From JBHGBB01 sp041946755 (lineage in GTDB: Bacteria; UBP4; UBA4092; JAOAEQ01), in assembly GCA_041946755.1 (NCBI GenBank), contig JBHGBB010000073.1:1-15523 (forward strand): a stretch of 15,523 nt of DNA, read 5' to 3'. Every line of letters begins with the position of its first letter. The first letter of the stretch is position 1. Shown piece after piece: positions 6,724 to 14,292 of this stretch. The notes under the pieces were generated by a model that worked only from the letters and a program-made list of their open reading frames with translations, searched no databases and was not told the DNA's origin. A program made the position numbers and the translations under genes.

Positions 6724-7461
6724 CTAATAGGCATAAAGCTTACCATACGGCCGGTGGGAATAAGGGATTAGTTTAACAAACCGGGTTTTTTTGATTTCTT
6801 TAGGATTAATCGAAAAAGAGGTACAGTATTCGTTAAGATATTCAAGTAATATTTTATAATCTTCATTCGTCAACCCGGTCTTCTTAACCTCTTTCCCCAA
6901 TTGATAATCAGCAACATCACCATGTAGATATATCGTTCCGCCATGCATCCCGGTACCGCAAAAGTTACCGACTATCGACTCATCCGACTTTTTATCCAGG
7001 CCTAATACAATGATCCGGCCGCCAGCCATATATTCCCCTAAAAAATCGCCGACGATACCGCCGATGATAATCGCCGGATGGGAGTTATGATACGATTTCA
7101 TATGGATACCAACCCGATATCCGGCATTTCCTTTAATATAAATTTCGCCACCGCGCATTGAATACCCGACAATATCTCCGGCGTTGCCATGAACCATAAT
7201 TTTACCGTCGTTCATGGTATTACCGATACCATCTTGTGCGTTGGCGTTGACGATTAGGGTTGGCCGATTCATAAACGCCGCTAAATCATTTCCCGGCGTT
7301 CCGTTAATGGTAATTCTAATTTCCCGGTCAACGAGTCCATTACCAATATACCGCTGGCCATTAATATTATCGAGAATAATATTTTTATCCCCACTATCTA
7401 TCGCAGTATGGATTTTCTCATTGAGCGTTTTATAATGGAGTCCTTGAGCGTTAATTCTCAT
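6724..7461 (-). CDS. Glutamate synthase GXGXG-domain subunit (GltB3 type)
   Basis: This 245-aa protein is the stand-alone form of the C-terminal GXGXG domain of bacterial glutamate synthase large subunits. From about residue 85 to 175 it shows the right-handed beta-helix pattern of repeated G-x-x-G turns (GNAGDIVGYSMRGGEIYIKG, GNAGYRVG, GGIVGDFLGEYMAGGRIIVLG, GNFCGTGMHGGTIYLHG). In the fused enzyme this domain is structural, packing the glutaminase and FMN domains together around the ammonia tunnel. Split forms are known in archaea and some anaerobic bacteria. Its ATG overlaps the TGA of the upstream oxidoreductase gene (ATGA), with AGGA as ribosome site, so it is the last gene of the operon. 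A similar domain also occurs in formylmethanofuran dehydrogenase subunit C, but the neighbours here settle the call. Confidence 0.9.
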   Translation of the reverse strand: MRINAQGLHYKTLNEKIHTAIDSGDKNIILDNINGQRYIGNGLVDREIRITINGTPGNDLAAFMNRPTLIVNANAQDGIGNTMNDGKIMVHGNAGDIVGYSMRGGEIYIKGNAGYRVGIHMKSYHNSHPAIIIGGIVGDFLGEYMAGGRIIVLGLDKKSDESIVGNFCGTGMHGGTIYLHGDVADYQLGKEVKKTGLTNEDYKILLEYLNEYCTSFSINPKEIKKTRFVKLIPYSHRPYGKLYAY

Positions 7462-8735
7462 ATTTCTAATCCTGCCCCGGTAACTAAATGTTTTCGATAT
7501 GCTTTGGGTAAAGATACCAACCCGAAATCTTCTTGCGCCAGATGCGATTCAAAATCGGTGACATCAGCTTTATCCTTGATTAGCCCGGTATATATTCCTG
7601 CGCGATCGATATCGCCTAAAAAGATGGTGCCGATAATCCGATGGTCTTTAATCAATACCTTTTTATATACCGCCTTTTCCGGCTGATAATGCTCGATTAC
7701 TTTATAACTGGAATCTTCTGGAATCGTTATCCCGACCGATATCGTGGGTATCCCGCATAATTCTACTGAATTCATCATTAAACTCCCCTGATATTCCTGG
7801 GCAATCCCAGCCATATTATATCCGGCGATTTTCCCCTGTTTCGTCGCATTAATCCAGATCGCCATCGGTCGATTGATATCCAGCAATAAGTCCGATGCTT
7901 CACAGCAATCTCCGGCAGCATAGATATTATCGACCGAAGTTTGCATCATGGTATCAACGATAATCCCTTTATTACATTTTATCGGAGTATTGCGCACCAA
8001 TTCGATGTTCGGCGTTACCCCGACTGCCATAATTACCAGGTCGGTAGCGATTCTCTTACCGTTATTAAGGATTACCGATTTAACCTGGTTCTGGTTACCC
8101 TGGATTTCCGTAACCGTATTTTTGGTGATTACAGAACACCCTTGTTTTTCTAAAGCATTCTTAATTATCTGAGACGCTTTTTTATCGAATGTCGCTGAAA
8201 GTATCCGATCAGCCAATTCGACGATAGTTACTTTAACCGATAATCCCATCAATCCTTCAGTCGCTTTTAATCCAATCAATCCGCCGCCGATAACTACTGC
8301 TTCTTTTACTTTATTCGTTTCGATATAGTGCGCGATTTTCTCTGCGTCCTGGAGTTTGGTGAAAGTAAAAACTCCGGGCTGTTGCGCACCTTTAATTCGC
8401 GGGATGATCGGATTGGTCCCGGTAGCGATTAACAGTTTATCAAACGGGAGTTTCTTTTTATCGGATAAAATCACCTGGTTGTTTTTGATATCCAACCGGC
8501 TGGCGGGATTATATAAAATCAACTTCACCTTGTTGGTTTTATAAAACGTATCCGGCAGATAGGGCATCCGTTTAGCTTCTATCTTTTTCGCTAAGAGATA
8601 CGAAATCAGCGGCCGCGCATAGTTGGTATACGGTTCATCGGAAATCAAAGTAATCGGGCTGTTTAAATCCGGTTCTCGAATCGCTGTAATAGCGCTGGTT
8701 GCTGCCGGGCCATTGCCAATAATAACGTAGTTCAT
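7458..8735 (-). CDS. NAD(P)/FAD-dependent oxidoreductase of the split glutamate synthase
   Basis: The 425-aa flavoprotein has two dinucleotide-binding sites: FAD near the N-terminus (YVIIGNGPAATSA, about 3-15) and NAD(P)H at about 146-158 (AVVIGGGLIGLKA). The second FAD-contact motif NIYAAGDCCEAS lies near residue 270. It belongs with the nitrite-reductase/NADH-oxidase-like branch of pyridine nucleotide-disulfide reductases and lacks an obvious redox CxxxxC pair after the FAD site. It is not a canonical GltD beta subunit. The position between a polyferredoxin gene and a GltB3 gene, with ATGA overlaps at both ends and a GAGGAG ribosome site, suggests that it oxidises NAD(P)H and feeds electrons through the ferredoxin to the FMN subunit. 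That role is inferred from context. Confidence 0.88.
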   Translation of the reverse strand: MNYVIIGNGPAATSAITAIREPDLNSPITLISDEPYTNYARPLISYLLAKKIEAKRMPYLPDTFYKTNKVKLILYNPASRLDIKNNQVILSDKKKLPFDKLLIATGTNPIIPRIKGAQQPGVFTFTKLQDAEKIAHYIETNKVKEAVVIGGGLIGLKATEGLMGLSVKVTIVELADRILSATFDKKASQIIKNALEKQGCSVITKNTVTEIQGNQNQVKSVILNNGKRIATDLVIMAVGVTPNIELVRNTPIKCNKGIIVDTMMQTSVDNIYAAGDCCEASDLLLDINRPMAIWINATKQGKIAGYNMAGIAQEYQGSLMMNSVELCGIPTISVGITIPEDSSYKVIEHYQPEKAVYKKVLIKDHRIIGTIFLGDIDRAGIYTGLIKDKADVTDFESHLAQEDFGLVSLPKAYRKHLVTGAGLEI

Positions 8736-9175
8736 TTTTTCTCCTCAAATACGATCGCCTGGTTCGGGCATTTCATAACGCAAATCGGCATCTCTTCCCC
8801 GCGGCATAAATCGCATTTTGACGCCACTTTATTCGTAACCTTATTTCGTAAAATAACGCCAAACGGGCAAACCATAATACACATCCAGCATCCGACACAT
8901 TTCTCTTCGTTATACAACACCGCCCCGGTTTTTTTATCCCGAGACATAGCTCCGGTGATACACGCTTCGATACACGGTGCATCGTCACAATGCCGGCATT
9001 GGAGCGCAAACGAGAGATATCCTTTTTCTTCAACGATAATTCGCGATACCGGTTTCGGCTCTTCGCCTTTATATACCTTATAGATATCTTTCGATTTCGA
9101 ATGCTGTACCTGACAATGGATTTCACACAACCGGCATCCGATACAATACTCTTCGTGGATATAGATTTTTTTCAT
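8732..9175 (-). CDS. Four-cluster [4Fe-4S] ferredoxin-type electron-transfer subunit
   Basis: The 147-aa protein has sixteen cysteines in four groups (C11/14/17/21, C60/63/68/72, C93/96/99/103, C121/124/132/136). This pattern is typical of HycB/DmsB-like subunits that carry four [4Fe-4S] clusters. There is no signal peptide or membrane helix, so it should be cytoplasmic. It starts 4 nt after the FMN-subunit gene and its TGA overlaps the ATG of the FAD oxidoreductase gene. The likely job is to wire that flavoprotein to the glutamate synthase core, replacing the iron-sulfur domain of GltD. Family members also serve formate dehydrogenases and hydrogenases, but no such genes are in view. Confidence 0.92.
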   Translation of the reverse strand: MKKIYIHEEYCIGCRLCEIHCQVQHSKSKDIYKVYKGEEPKPVSRIIVEEKGYLSFALQCRHCDDAPCIEACITGAMSRDKKTGAVLYNEEKCVGCWMCIMVCPFGVILRNKVTNKVASKCDLCRGEEMPICVMKCPNQAIVFEEKK

Positions 9176-9179
9176 AGTA

Positions 9180-10730
9180 TTACCACGCTTCCCCGGCAGA
9201 TTTGATGCCTAATAATTTCAGTTCCAGTTCTGATAATCCGATTCCACGCAATTGTTCACGATTCCCGCGCAAACTTTCTATGGCATTAATTCCCATCCCA
9301 CCGAGCATTTCTTTTATCTCCAAACTCCATGCCCGCAAGAGGTTAGCGAGCCGTCTAGCACCAAGTTCAGGATTTAATCGTTTGGTGAGATAGGGGTCTT
9401 GGGTAGCGATTCCCCAATTGCATTTTCCGGTATAACATTTCTGGCAGACATGACAACCGAGCGCTACCAGCGCTGCGGTACCGATATATACTGCATCGGC
9501 TCCTAACGCAATCGCTTTAATAATATCAGCGCTGTTTCTAAAACCGCCGGCAGCGATTATCGAAGCCTGGTTTCTGATTCCTTCCTGCCGTAACCGTTCA
9601 TCAACCACTGCGATAGCCAATTCGATCGGGATGCCGACATTATCTCGGATAACACTTGGTGCCGCACCGGTTCCGCCGCGAACTCCATCAATCGAAACGA
9701 AATCCGCACCCGCTCTGATGATTCCGGAAGCTATCGGTGCGACATTATGTACCGCTGCAATTTTTACTCCTACCGGTTTTGTATATCGAGTCGCTTCTTT
9801 AAGGGCATAAATCAGCTGCCGTAAGTCTTCTATCGAATAGATATCATGATGCGGTGCCGGTGATATCGCATCCGTACCTAATGGAATCATTCTGGTTTCC
9901 GAAATCTCTTCAGTAACCTTTTCCCAAGGCAGATGGCCGCCGATACCGGGTTTGGCTCCTTGCCCAACCTTGATTTCGATTGCCGCACCGGCTTCCAAAT
10001 ACTCTTGATGCACTCCGAATCGGCCGGAGGCTACCTGAACTATAGTATTCGGTCCGTATTGATATAACTCTTTATGCAATCCGCCTTCTCCGGTATTACA
10101 AAAAGTTCCGGCATCATGTGCCGCCCGTGCTAACGCTTTACAGGCATGAAAACTTATCGATCCATACGACATCGCAGAAAACAGGATCGGGATTTCTAAT
10201 TTTAGTTGTGGGGCAAGTTTAATCGGCGTTAAGCTCGTAGATTCTGATTCGGCATGCCCGTGCCTTGATGAAGAAGAAATCATTGCAAAATCAGGGATAT
10301 CTTTTCTTCCTAAATAGGTTCGCAGTTCCATCGGTTCCCGCAACGGATCGATGGAAGGATTCGTCACCTGGGAGGCATTCAGCATAATATGGTCGAAATA
10401 AATCGGATAGGTTTTATCGCAGCCCATACCGGTTAATAGGATTCCGCCGGTATCCGCCTGTTTCGCAATATTATTTACCATCCGCAACGACCAGTTGGCA
10501 TTCTGTTTTAATTCCGATGGATTATGTTTATTGACTAATGCAGAAGTCGGGCATAAGGTTTCGCAAAAATGGCAGCCGACACATTTCGTTGAATCGGTGA
10601 CCACCTTATCTGCTTCAGCGTCATAGGTATGTACATCGTTGGAACAGGTCCGGCAGCAGACCTGACAGGTGATGCATTTATCTTCATTCCGCTCAGTAAT
10701 AAATTCGGGAACGACAACTGATTTAGCCAT
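9180..10730 (-). CDS. gltB: Glutamate synthase FMN subunit with N-terminal ferredoxin domain (GltB2 type)
   Basis: The 516-aa protein makes glutamate from 2-oxoglutarate and ammonia using reducing power from its partners. Residues 19-60 form a two-cluster ferredoxin domain (CITCQVCCRTC and CVGCHFCETLCP). From about residue 150 to 500 lies the FMN-binding barrel, with the typical GEGGLHKELY, GQGAKPGIGGHLP, SIDGVRGGTGAAP and AAGGFRNSADIIKAIALGAD segments. C426, C432 and C437 match the three cysteines that bind the [3Fe-4S] cluster. Glutaminase and GXGXG domains are encoded separately. This ferredoxin-fused form is common in archaea and anaerobic bacteria. Its start overlaps the end of the glutaminase gene by 8 nt. 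Confidence 0.94.
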   Translation of the reverse strand: MAKSVVVPEFITERNEDKCITCQVCCRTCSNDVHTYDAEADKVVTDSTKCVGCHFCETLCPTSALVNKHNPSELKQNANWSLRMVNNIAKQADTGGILLTGMGCDKTYPIYFDHIMLNASQVTNPSIDPLREPMELRTYLGRKDIPDFAMISSSSRHGHAESESTSLTPIKLAPQLKLEIPILFSAMSYGSISFHACKALARAAHDAGTFCNTGEGGLHKELYQYGPNTIVQVASGRFGVHQEYLEAGAAIEIKVGQGAKPGIGGHLPWEKVTEEISETRMIPLGTDAISPAPHHDIYSIEDLRQLIYALKEATRYTKPVGVKIAAVHNVAPIASGIIRAGADFVSIDGVRGGTGAAPSVIRDNVGIPIELAIAVVDERLRQEGIRNQASIIAAGGFRNSADIIKAIALGADAVYIGTAALVALGCHVCQKCYTGKCNWGIATQDPYLTKRLNPELGARRLANLLRAWSLEIKEMLGGMGINAIESLRGNREQLRGIGLSELELKLLGIKSAGEAW

Positions 10731-11832
10731 GCGCTATCCTTAACCTTCCAATAACCGGTTGCCCGGCTTTCGGCGACCAGATTCTATCCGGGGTAGGGCA
10801 GATCTCTTTAATCGCCGATTCTTCTGAAGATACATAAATCACGGCTTCTTTTTCCGCAGCAACCAACGGCCGTAATTTGATTCGGTCGTTTAATCCGACC
10901 ATGGTAGTATTATTAGCGACGATGACTGAAAACGGGCCGTTAACCAGCGCGCTGCCGTAGACGATACGTAACGACCGATATAATTCTTTCTCCGGTTCCG
11001 GCATCCGTTCTATTTCCTCCCATAACGGTGCCGCTAATACTTTTGCGATAGTTTCAAAATCCAGATGATGTTTCCGGGATAATAAATCGAATAAATAAGC
11101 GATAACTTCGGTATCGGTTAGCAGAGTACAGTGGTATCCGAAATTGGATAAGAACCGTTTATTGATGCCATAAGAAGAAATCTCACCGTTATGTACTACC
11201 GACCAATCCAGGATACCGAACGGATGCGCGCCACCCCACCATCCGGCAGAATTGGTTGGGAATCGACCATGGGCGGTCCAGGTATATCCGGAATATTCTT
11301 CCAGCCGATAGTATCGGCCGATATCTTCCGGATACCCCACCCCTTTAAAAATCCCCATATTTTTACCGCAGGAAACGACAAACGCGCCATTGATATGGAT
11401 ATTAATGTGCATCATGGTTTCGACCACATAATCGGTTTCGCTCGGAGCAGCATCCGGGTCTTGGTCGAATTCATCAGATTCAGGACTCCGCGGTTTGACG
11501 AAATACCGCCATAACATATGGAGCGGTTTGATTGCTTTAATATTCCGGGTTGGAATCGGTTCTTTTTTATCGATATAATATTTCAGTTTCAGATAATCTT
11601 CGGTATCATGCTGGGCTTGCTCGGTATCTAAGAGCAGATGGAAACAATAGAGGTCCGGTGAGTCGGGATAGATGCCATAGGCAGCGAAGCCGCCGCCAAG
11701 TCCATTCGACCGTTCATGCATGGTAGCGATAGCAGTAATAATATCGGCACCGGAAAACCGTTTCCCGGATTGGTTCATGATGCCGACTACTCCGCAACCG
11801 CTGATATCTTTTTCGGTATAGTGGTATATCAT
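10723..11832 (-). CDS. Glutamate synthase glutaminase subunit (class II glutamine amidotransferase)
   Basis: This 369-aa protein is the stand-alone glutaminase domain of glutamate synthase: an N-terminal-nucleophile enzyme that hydrolyses glutamine and hands ammonia to the FMN subunit. The nucleophile should be Cys13 in GCGVVGIMN. The 12 residues before it would have to be removed for activity, as in other propeptide-bearing glutamate synthases. Other family segments are GRFPTNSAGWWGGAHPFG, VVHNGEISSYG and TDTEVIAYLFD. The C-terminal part (KLRPLVAAEKEAVIYVSSEESAI) is the usual end of the domain. No clear ribosome site precedes the ATG at 11832, so the exact start is less sure than the identity. 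It follows glnA after a 208-nt gap on the same strand. Confidence 0.92.
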   Translation of the reverse strand: MIYHYTEKDISGCGVVGIMNQSGKRFSGADIITAIATMHERSNGLGGGFAAYGIYPDSPDLYCFHLLLDTEQAQHDTEDYLKLKYYIDKKEPIPTRNIKAIKPLHMLWRYFVKPRSPESDEFDQDPDAAPSETDYVVETMMHINIHINGAFVVSCGKNMGIFKGVGYPEDIGRYYRLEEYSGYTWTAHGRFPTNSAGWWGGAHPFGILDWSVVHNGEISSYGINKRFLSNFGYHCTLLTDTEVIAYLFDLLSRKHHLDFETIAKVLAAPLWEEIERMPEPEKELYRSLRIVYGSALVNGPFSVIVANNTTMVGLNDRIKLRPLVAAEKEAVIYVSSEESAIKEICPTPDRIWSPKAGQPVIGRLRIAHG

Positions 11833-11871
11833 AGATATTGTTCAGAACCCTATTTCTACTGTGTAGCTTAT

Positions 11872-11902
11872 AAAAAAAGAGCGATCGTTTAGGCTCGCTA
11901 TA
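11872..11902 (-). terminator. Possible weak terminator or attenuator between glnA and the glutamate synthase genes
   Basis: On the minus strand a short stem (AGCGA and TCGCT, with a 10-nt loop) is followed by CTTTTTTTA. It lies 40-70 nt before the ATG of the glutaminase gene and more than 100 nt after glnA. It could limit read-through from glnA into the glutamate synthase operon. The stem is only 5 bp, so this is tentative. Confidence 0.35.
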
Positions 11903-12040
11903 GGTAAAATCCTATTTCAGTTTTTAGAAAAAATAGAAATGGTTTCTTAAAAGCGTTCCTAAACTAGATCTACAGACTGAACTAAATGGAATCCTTATCC
12001 CGAACAATATCTATCAATACCCGGTTATAAATAAATAAGG

Positions 12041-13378
12041 CTAGAGAATCGGTAGATATTTTTCTAGTTCATATTCGGTGATTTGGATTCGGTAATCTTC
12101 CCATTCCTTCTTTTTCAGTTCAATCAGCCGGTTGAATACATGTTTCCCTAACGCCCGCTGCAATAATTCGCTGTTTTCCGCCAGGGTTATCGCTTCACCC
12201 AAACTGCTGGGTAACGATTCGATCCCGGCTTTTTTTCTTTCTTGTTCAGTCAGGTGGTAGAGGTTGCTTTCCATAGATTCCGGCAATTTATATCCTTTTT
12301 CAATTCCATCCAGACCGGCATGCAGCATTACTGCAAACGTTAGGTACGGGTTACAAGCCGGATCAGCAGGCCGGAATTCGATTCGAGTCGATACTTCTCG
12401 CCGGGTATGATATTCCGGTACCCGGATTAGTGCCGACCGGTTCTTTTTCGACCAGGAGATATATACCGGCGCTTCATAGCCCGGTACCAATCGTTTATAT
12501 GAATTTATCCATTGGGCGAAAACCAGACTCATTTCTTTCGCATGTTTCAACTGACCGGCGATAAACTGTTTTGCTGTTTGGCTTAAGTAATTCTTATCAT
12601 TGCGGTCGTAAAAGATATTCTTCGTGCCTTTAAATAGCGATTGATGGATATGCATCCCGGAACCATTCCGGTTAAACAGCGGTTTGGGCATGAAGGTAGC
12701 ATAGACTCCGAACCGTTGTGCGATCTCTTTAACCACCAATCGGTAAGTGATAACATTATCTGCCATCTGCAACGCATCCGCATAATGGATATCAATCTCA
12801 TGCTGGCTTGGCCCTACTTCATGATGGCTATATTTCACCGGGATTCCCATTGCTTCTAACGCGAGAATAGTTTCCCGGCGCAGGTCGCTTGCCGCATCCA
12901 GAGTCGTTAAGTCGAAATAACTGCCTTTATCCAAGACTTCAGTCGAATCCGCGGAATTGAAATAGAAATATTCCAGTTCCGGACCGATATAATAATGGTC
13001 GATACCCATCTTTTTCGCCCGGGCTAATGCCGCACGTAATACATACCGCGGATCCCCCATATACGGAGTCCCTTCCGGTTCCATAATATCGCAAATCATC
13101 CGGGCGACGGCATTCTCTTTCGGCCGCCAGGGGAGTACATGCAGGGTAGTCGGATCGGGTTTGGCGACCATATCGTTCTGTTCGATTTCCTGATGGCCGG
13201 TAATCGATGAGCCATCGAAGCCGATTCCCCGATTAAGCGCTTCTTCCAACTCTTCGTTGGTAATCGAGAAGCTTTTCAACTGACCAAGGATATCCGTGAA
13301 CCATAGCCGGATAAACTTGATTCCTTTATCTTTAACCATTTTAGACGCTATATTTTTGTTTGGCGGTGTAGCAACCAT
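12041..13378 (-). CDS. glnA: Type I glutamine synthetase
   Basis: The 445-aa enzyme makes glutamine from glutamate, ammonia and ATP, and works as a dodecamer in the cytoplasm. Family motifs are clear: FDGSSI (54-59), the metal-binding PELEYF (133-138), EVGPSQHEID (187-196), the ATP-binding NGSGMHIHQSLF (238-249), NSYKRLVPGYEAP (292-304) and STRIEFRPADPACNPY (330-345). Length and the shape of the C-terminal NLYHLTEQER region suit the GSI-alpha type, which is usually not adenylylated, although Tyr374 sits where the E. coli adenylylated tyrosine lies. The arginine that follows the GSS motif in Bacillus GlnA (Arg62, used in feedback inhibition) appears as Glu64. AGGAG about 9 nt before the ATG supports the start. 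It begins the nitrogen-assimilation block and supplies the substrate of the glutamate synthase. Confidence 0.96.
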   Translation of the reverse strand: MVATPPNKNIASKMVKDKGIKFIRLWFTDILGQLKSFSITNEELEEALNRGIGFDGSSITGHQEIEQNDMVAKPDPTTLHVLPWRPKENAVARMICDIMEPEGTPYMGDPRYVLRAALARAKKMGIDHYYIGPELEYFYFNSADSTEVLDKGSYFDLTTLDAASDLRRETILALEAMGIPVKYSHHEVGPSQHEIDIHYADALQMADNVITYRLVVKEIAQRFGVYATFMPKPLFNRNGSGMHIHQSLFKGTKNIFYDRNDKNYLSQTAKQFIAGQLKHAKEMSLVFAQWINSYKRLVPGYEAPVYISWSKKNRSALIRVPEYHTRREVSTRIEFRPADPACNPYLTFAVMLHAGLDGIEKGYKLPESMESNLYHLTEQERKKAGIESLPSSLGEAITLAENSELLQRALGKHVFNRLIELKKKEWEDYRIQITEYELEKYLPIL

Positions 13379-13410
13379 ATAGAATTATCTCCTCATCTTA
13401 GATTTATACT

Positions 13411-13449
13411 GAATAGAACCGCTGGATTATTAGTCGGCGTATTCTATTC
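13411..13449. promoter_or_regulatory. Inverted repeat in the glnA leader
   Basis: Perfect 8-bp arms, GAATAGAA (13411-13418) and TTCTATTC (13442-13449), lie 33-71 nt upstream of the glnA ATG. An inner CGC/GCG pair may extend the stem. Either an operator for a dimeric regulator or an mRNA hairpin would fit. I do not recognise it as a known GlnR, NtrC or glutamine-riboswitch element. Confidence 0.4.
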
Positions 13450-13533
13450 GACCGATATACCATCAAAAATCAATACGCTACGATGGGAGATGAGATTATT
13501 CGTATTTACTATATATATATAAGTAAAAAAAGA

Positions 13534-14049
13534 TCACTTTTGGTAACCCCCCTTCTTAAATTTTTTATTAATATTCTTTTTTATATCCAAAACCCGGACA
13601 TGGGAAATATCCAGTTTCCGGCTGATTTCCCGGAGCGTATACTCTTCCGAAAGGAGTTCAGTCACCTCTTTTTCCCGGCGGGTTAACTCTTTTTCTTTCA
13701 TTTTATGGATGAACATGACATCATCTACCCGCTGGTCGAATAGCGCTTTGCGGTCAGGGATAAGTTCTTCTAAAGGCAACCCTTCTTCTCCGATCGGGTC
13801 ATGGAGACTGGCGATTTTAGTGGTATGTCTAAACCGGCGCAGATAGTTCTTGAGATGGAAATAGCAGCTCCCGACAATATAGGCATCGGTCTTATCTTCG
13901 AGTTCACCTTTCCGCCATCGTTCCCAAAGATGGTAGACCATTTCCTGATAGAGGTCTTCTTTATCAATCGCCGGGGATTTGACGATTGATTTCCCGGCTA
14001 ATTGCTTAATCCGGCGCGAAAATTTATTGAGCAGAGCTTCGAATTCCAT
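13534..14049 (-). CDS. Sigma-70-family RNA polymerase sigma factor
   Basis: The 171-aa protein has a region-2-like N-terminal part (about 15-85; DKEDLYQEMVYHLWERW, then a LRRFRH-type helix) and a C-terminal helix-turn-helix (about 120-165; LTRREKEVTELLSEEYTLREISRKLDIS) shared by sigma region 4 and LuxR-type domains. It resembles small sigma-70-like factors rather than the ECF protein at 1640. No anti-sigma gene adjoins it. It lies upstream of glnA on the same strand with a 155-nt gap that contains an AT-rich near-palindrome (13505-13527), so it may be transcribed separately. No clear ribosome site precedes the ATG at 14049. Its targets cannot be told from the sequence. Confidence 0.82.
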   Translation of the reverse strand: MEFEALLNKFSRRIKQLAGKSIVKSPAIDKEDLYQEMVYHLWERWRKGELEDKTDAYIVGSCYFHLKNYLRRFRHTTKIASLHDPIGEEGLPLEELIPDRKALFDQRVDDVMFIHKMKEKELTRREKEVTELLSEEYTLREISRKLDISHVRVLDIKKNINKKFKKGGYQK

Positions 14050-14096
14050 CGATAGATAATGAATTAAATAAGGTAACTAGATACGGGCTTATCCCT

Positions 14097-14123
14097 ATTT
14101 TATTATTACATACAGATATCCAA
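14097..14123 (-). promoter_or_regulatory. Weak candidate promoter of the second sigma factor
   Basis: On the minus strand, TTGGAT (14118-14123) and TAAAAT (14097-14102) are 15 nt apart, about 48 nt upstream of the ATG at 14049. The spacing is short for sigma-70, so this is tentative. Confidence 0.22.
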
Positions 14124-14177
14124 CGCGCAATGAACAGTGTTCCGGCGGCAGCTTGAAAAGGGATATCGTTGTTCATT
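14115..14177. other. Two interleaved inverted repeats in the divergent intergenic region
   Basis: GATATCC (14115-14121) pairs with GGATATC (14161-14167), and AATGAACA (14129-14136) pairs with TGTTCATT (14170-14177). The order is A-B-A'-B', as in an H-type pseudoknot, and the central part is GC-rich in an AT-rich spacer. It lies between the divergent sigma and mutM genes and could be a leader RNA structure or overlapping operator sites. GATATC is itself a palindrome and is common in this window, which weakens the first pair. Confidence 0.35.
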
Positions 14178-14229
14178 ATAATTCTATCCTGAAAACAATT
14201 CACAAAATTAAACCACAGAGTATATCAAG

Positions 14230-14260
14230 TTGTTTAATTTAAAATATGCAATGCTAAATT
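14230..14260 (+). promoter_or_regulatory. Weak candidate promoter of mutM
   Basis: TTGTTT (14230-14235) is followed after 19 nt by TAAATT (14255-14260), which is preceded by an extended -10 TGC. It lies 33 nt before the mutM ATG. Pattern match only. Confidence 0.25.
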
Positions 14261-14292
14261 TGCAATTTTAATTGAAAGGTTTTTGTTTCTCT

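Noticed and set aside
11191..11514. Plus-strand ORF of about 107 codons inside the glutaminase gene
   Set aside because: It lies opposite a well-matched conserved gene and its translation resembles nothing; it is a reading-frame shadow.
13505..13527. AT-rich near-palindrome as terminator of the second sigma gene
   Set aside because: The stem is almost all A/T, and on the minus strand the T-run precedes the stem instead of following it, so it does not fit an intrinsic terminator.
14272..14292. TTG start for mutM
   Set aside because: It would place residues before the catalytic Pro2, which must follow the initiator Met.
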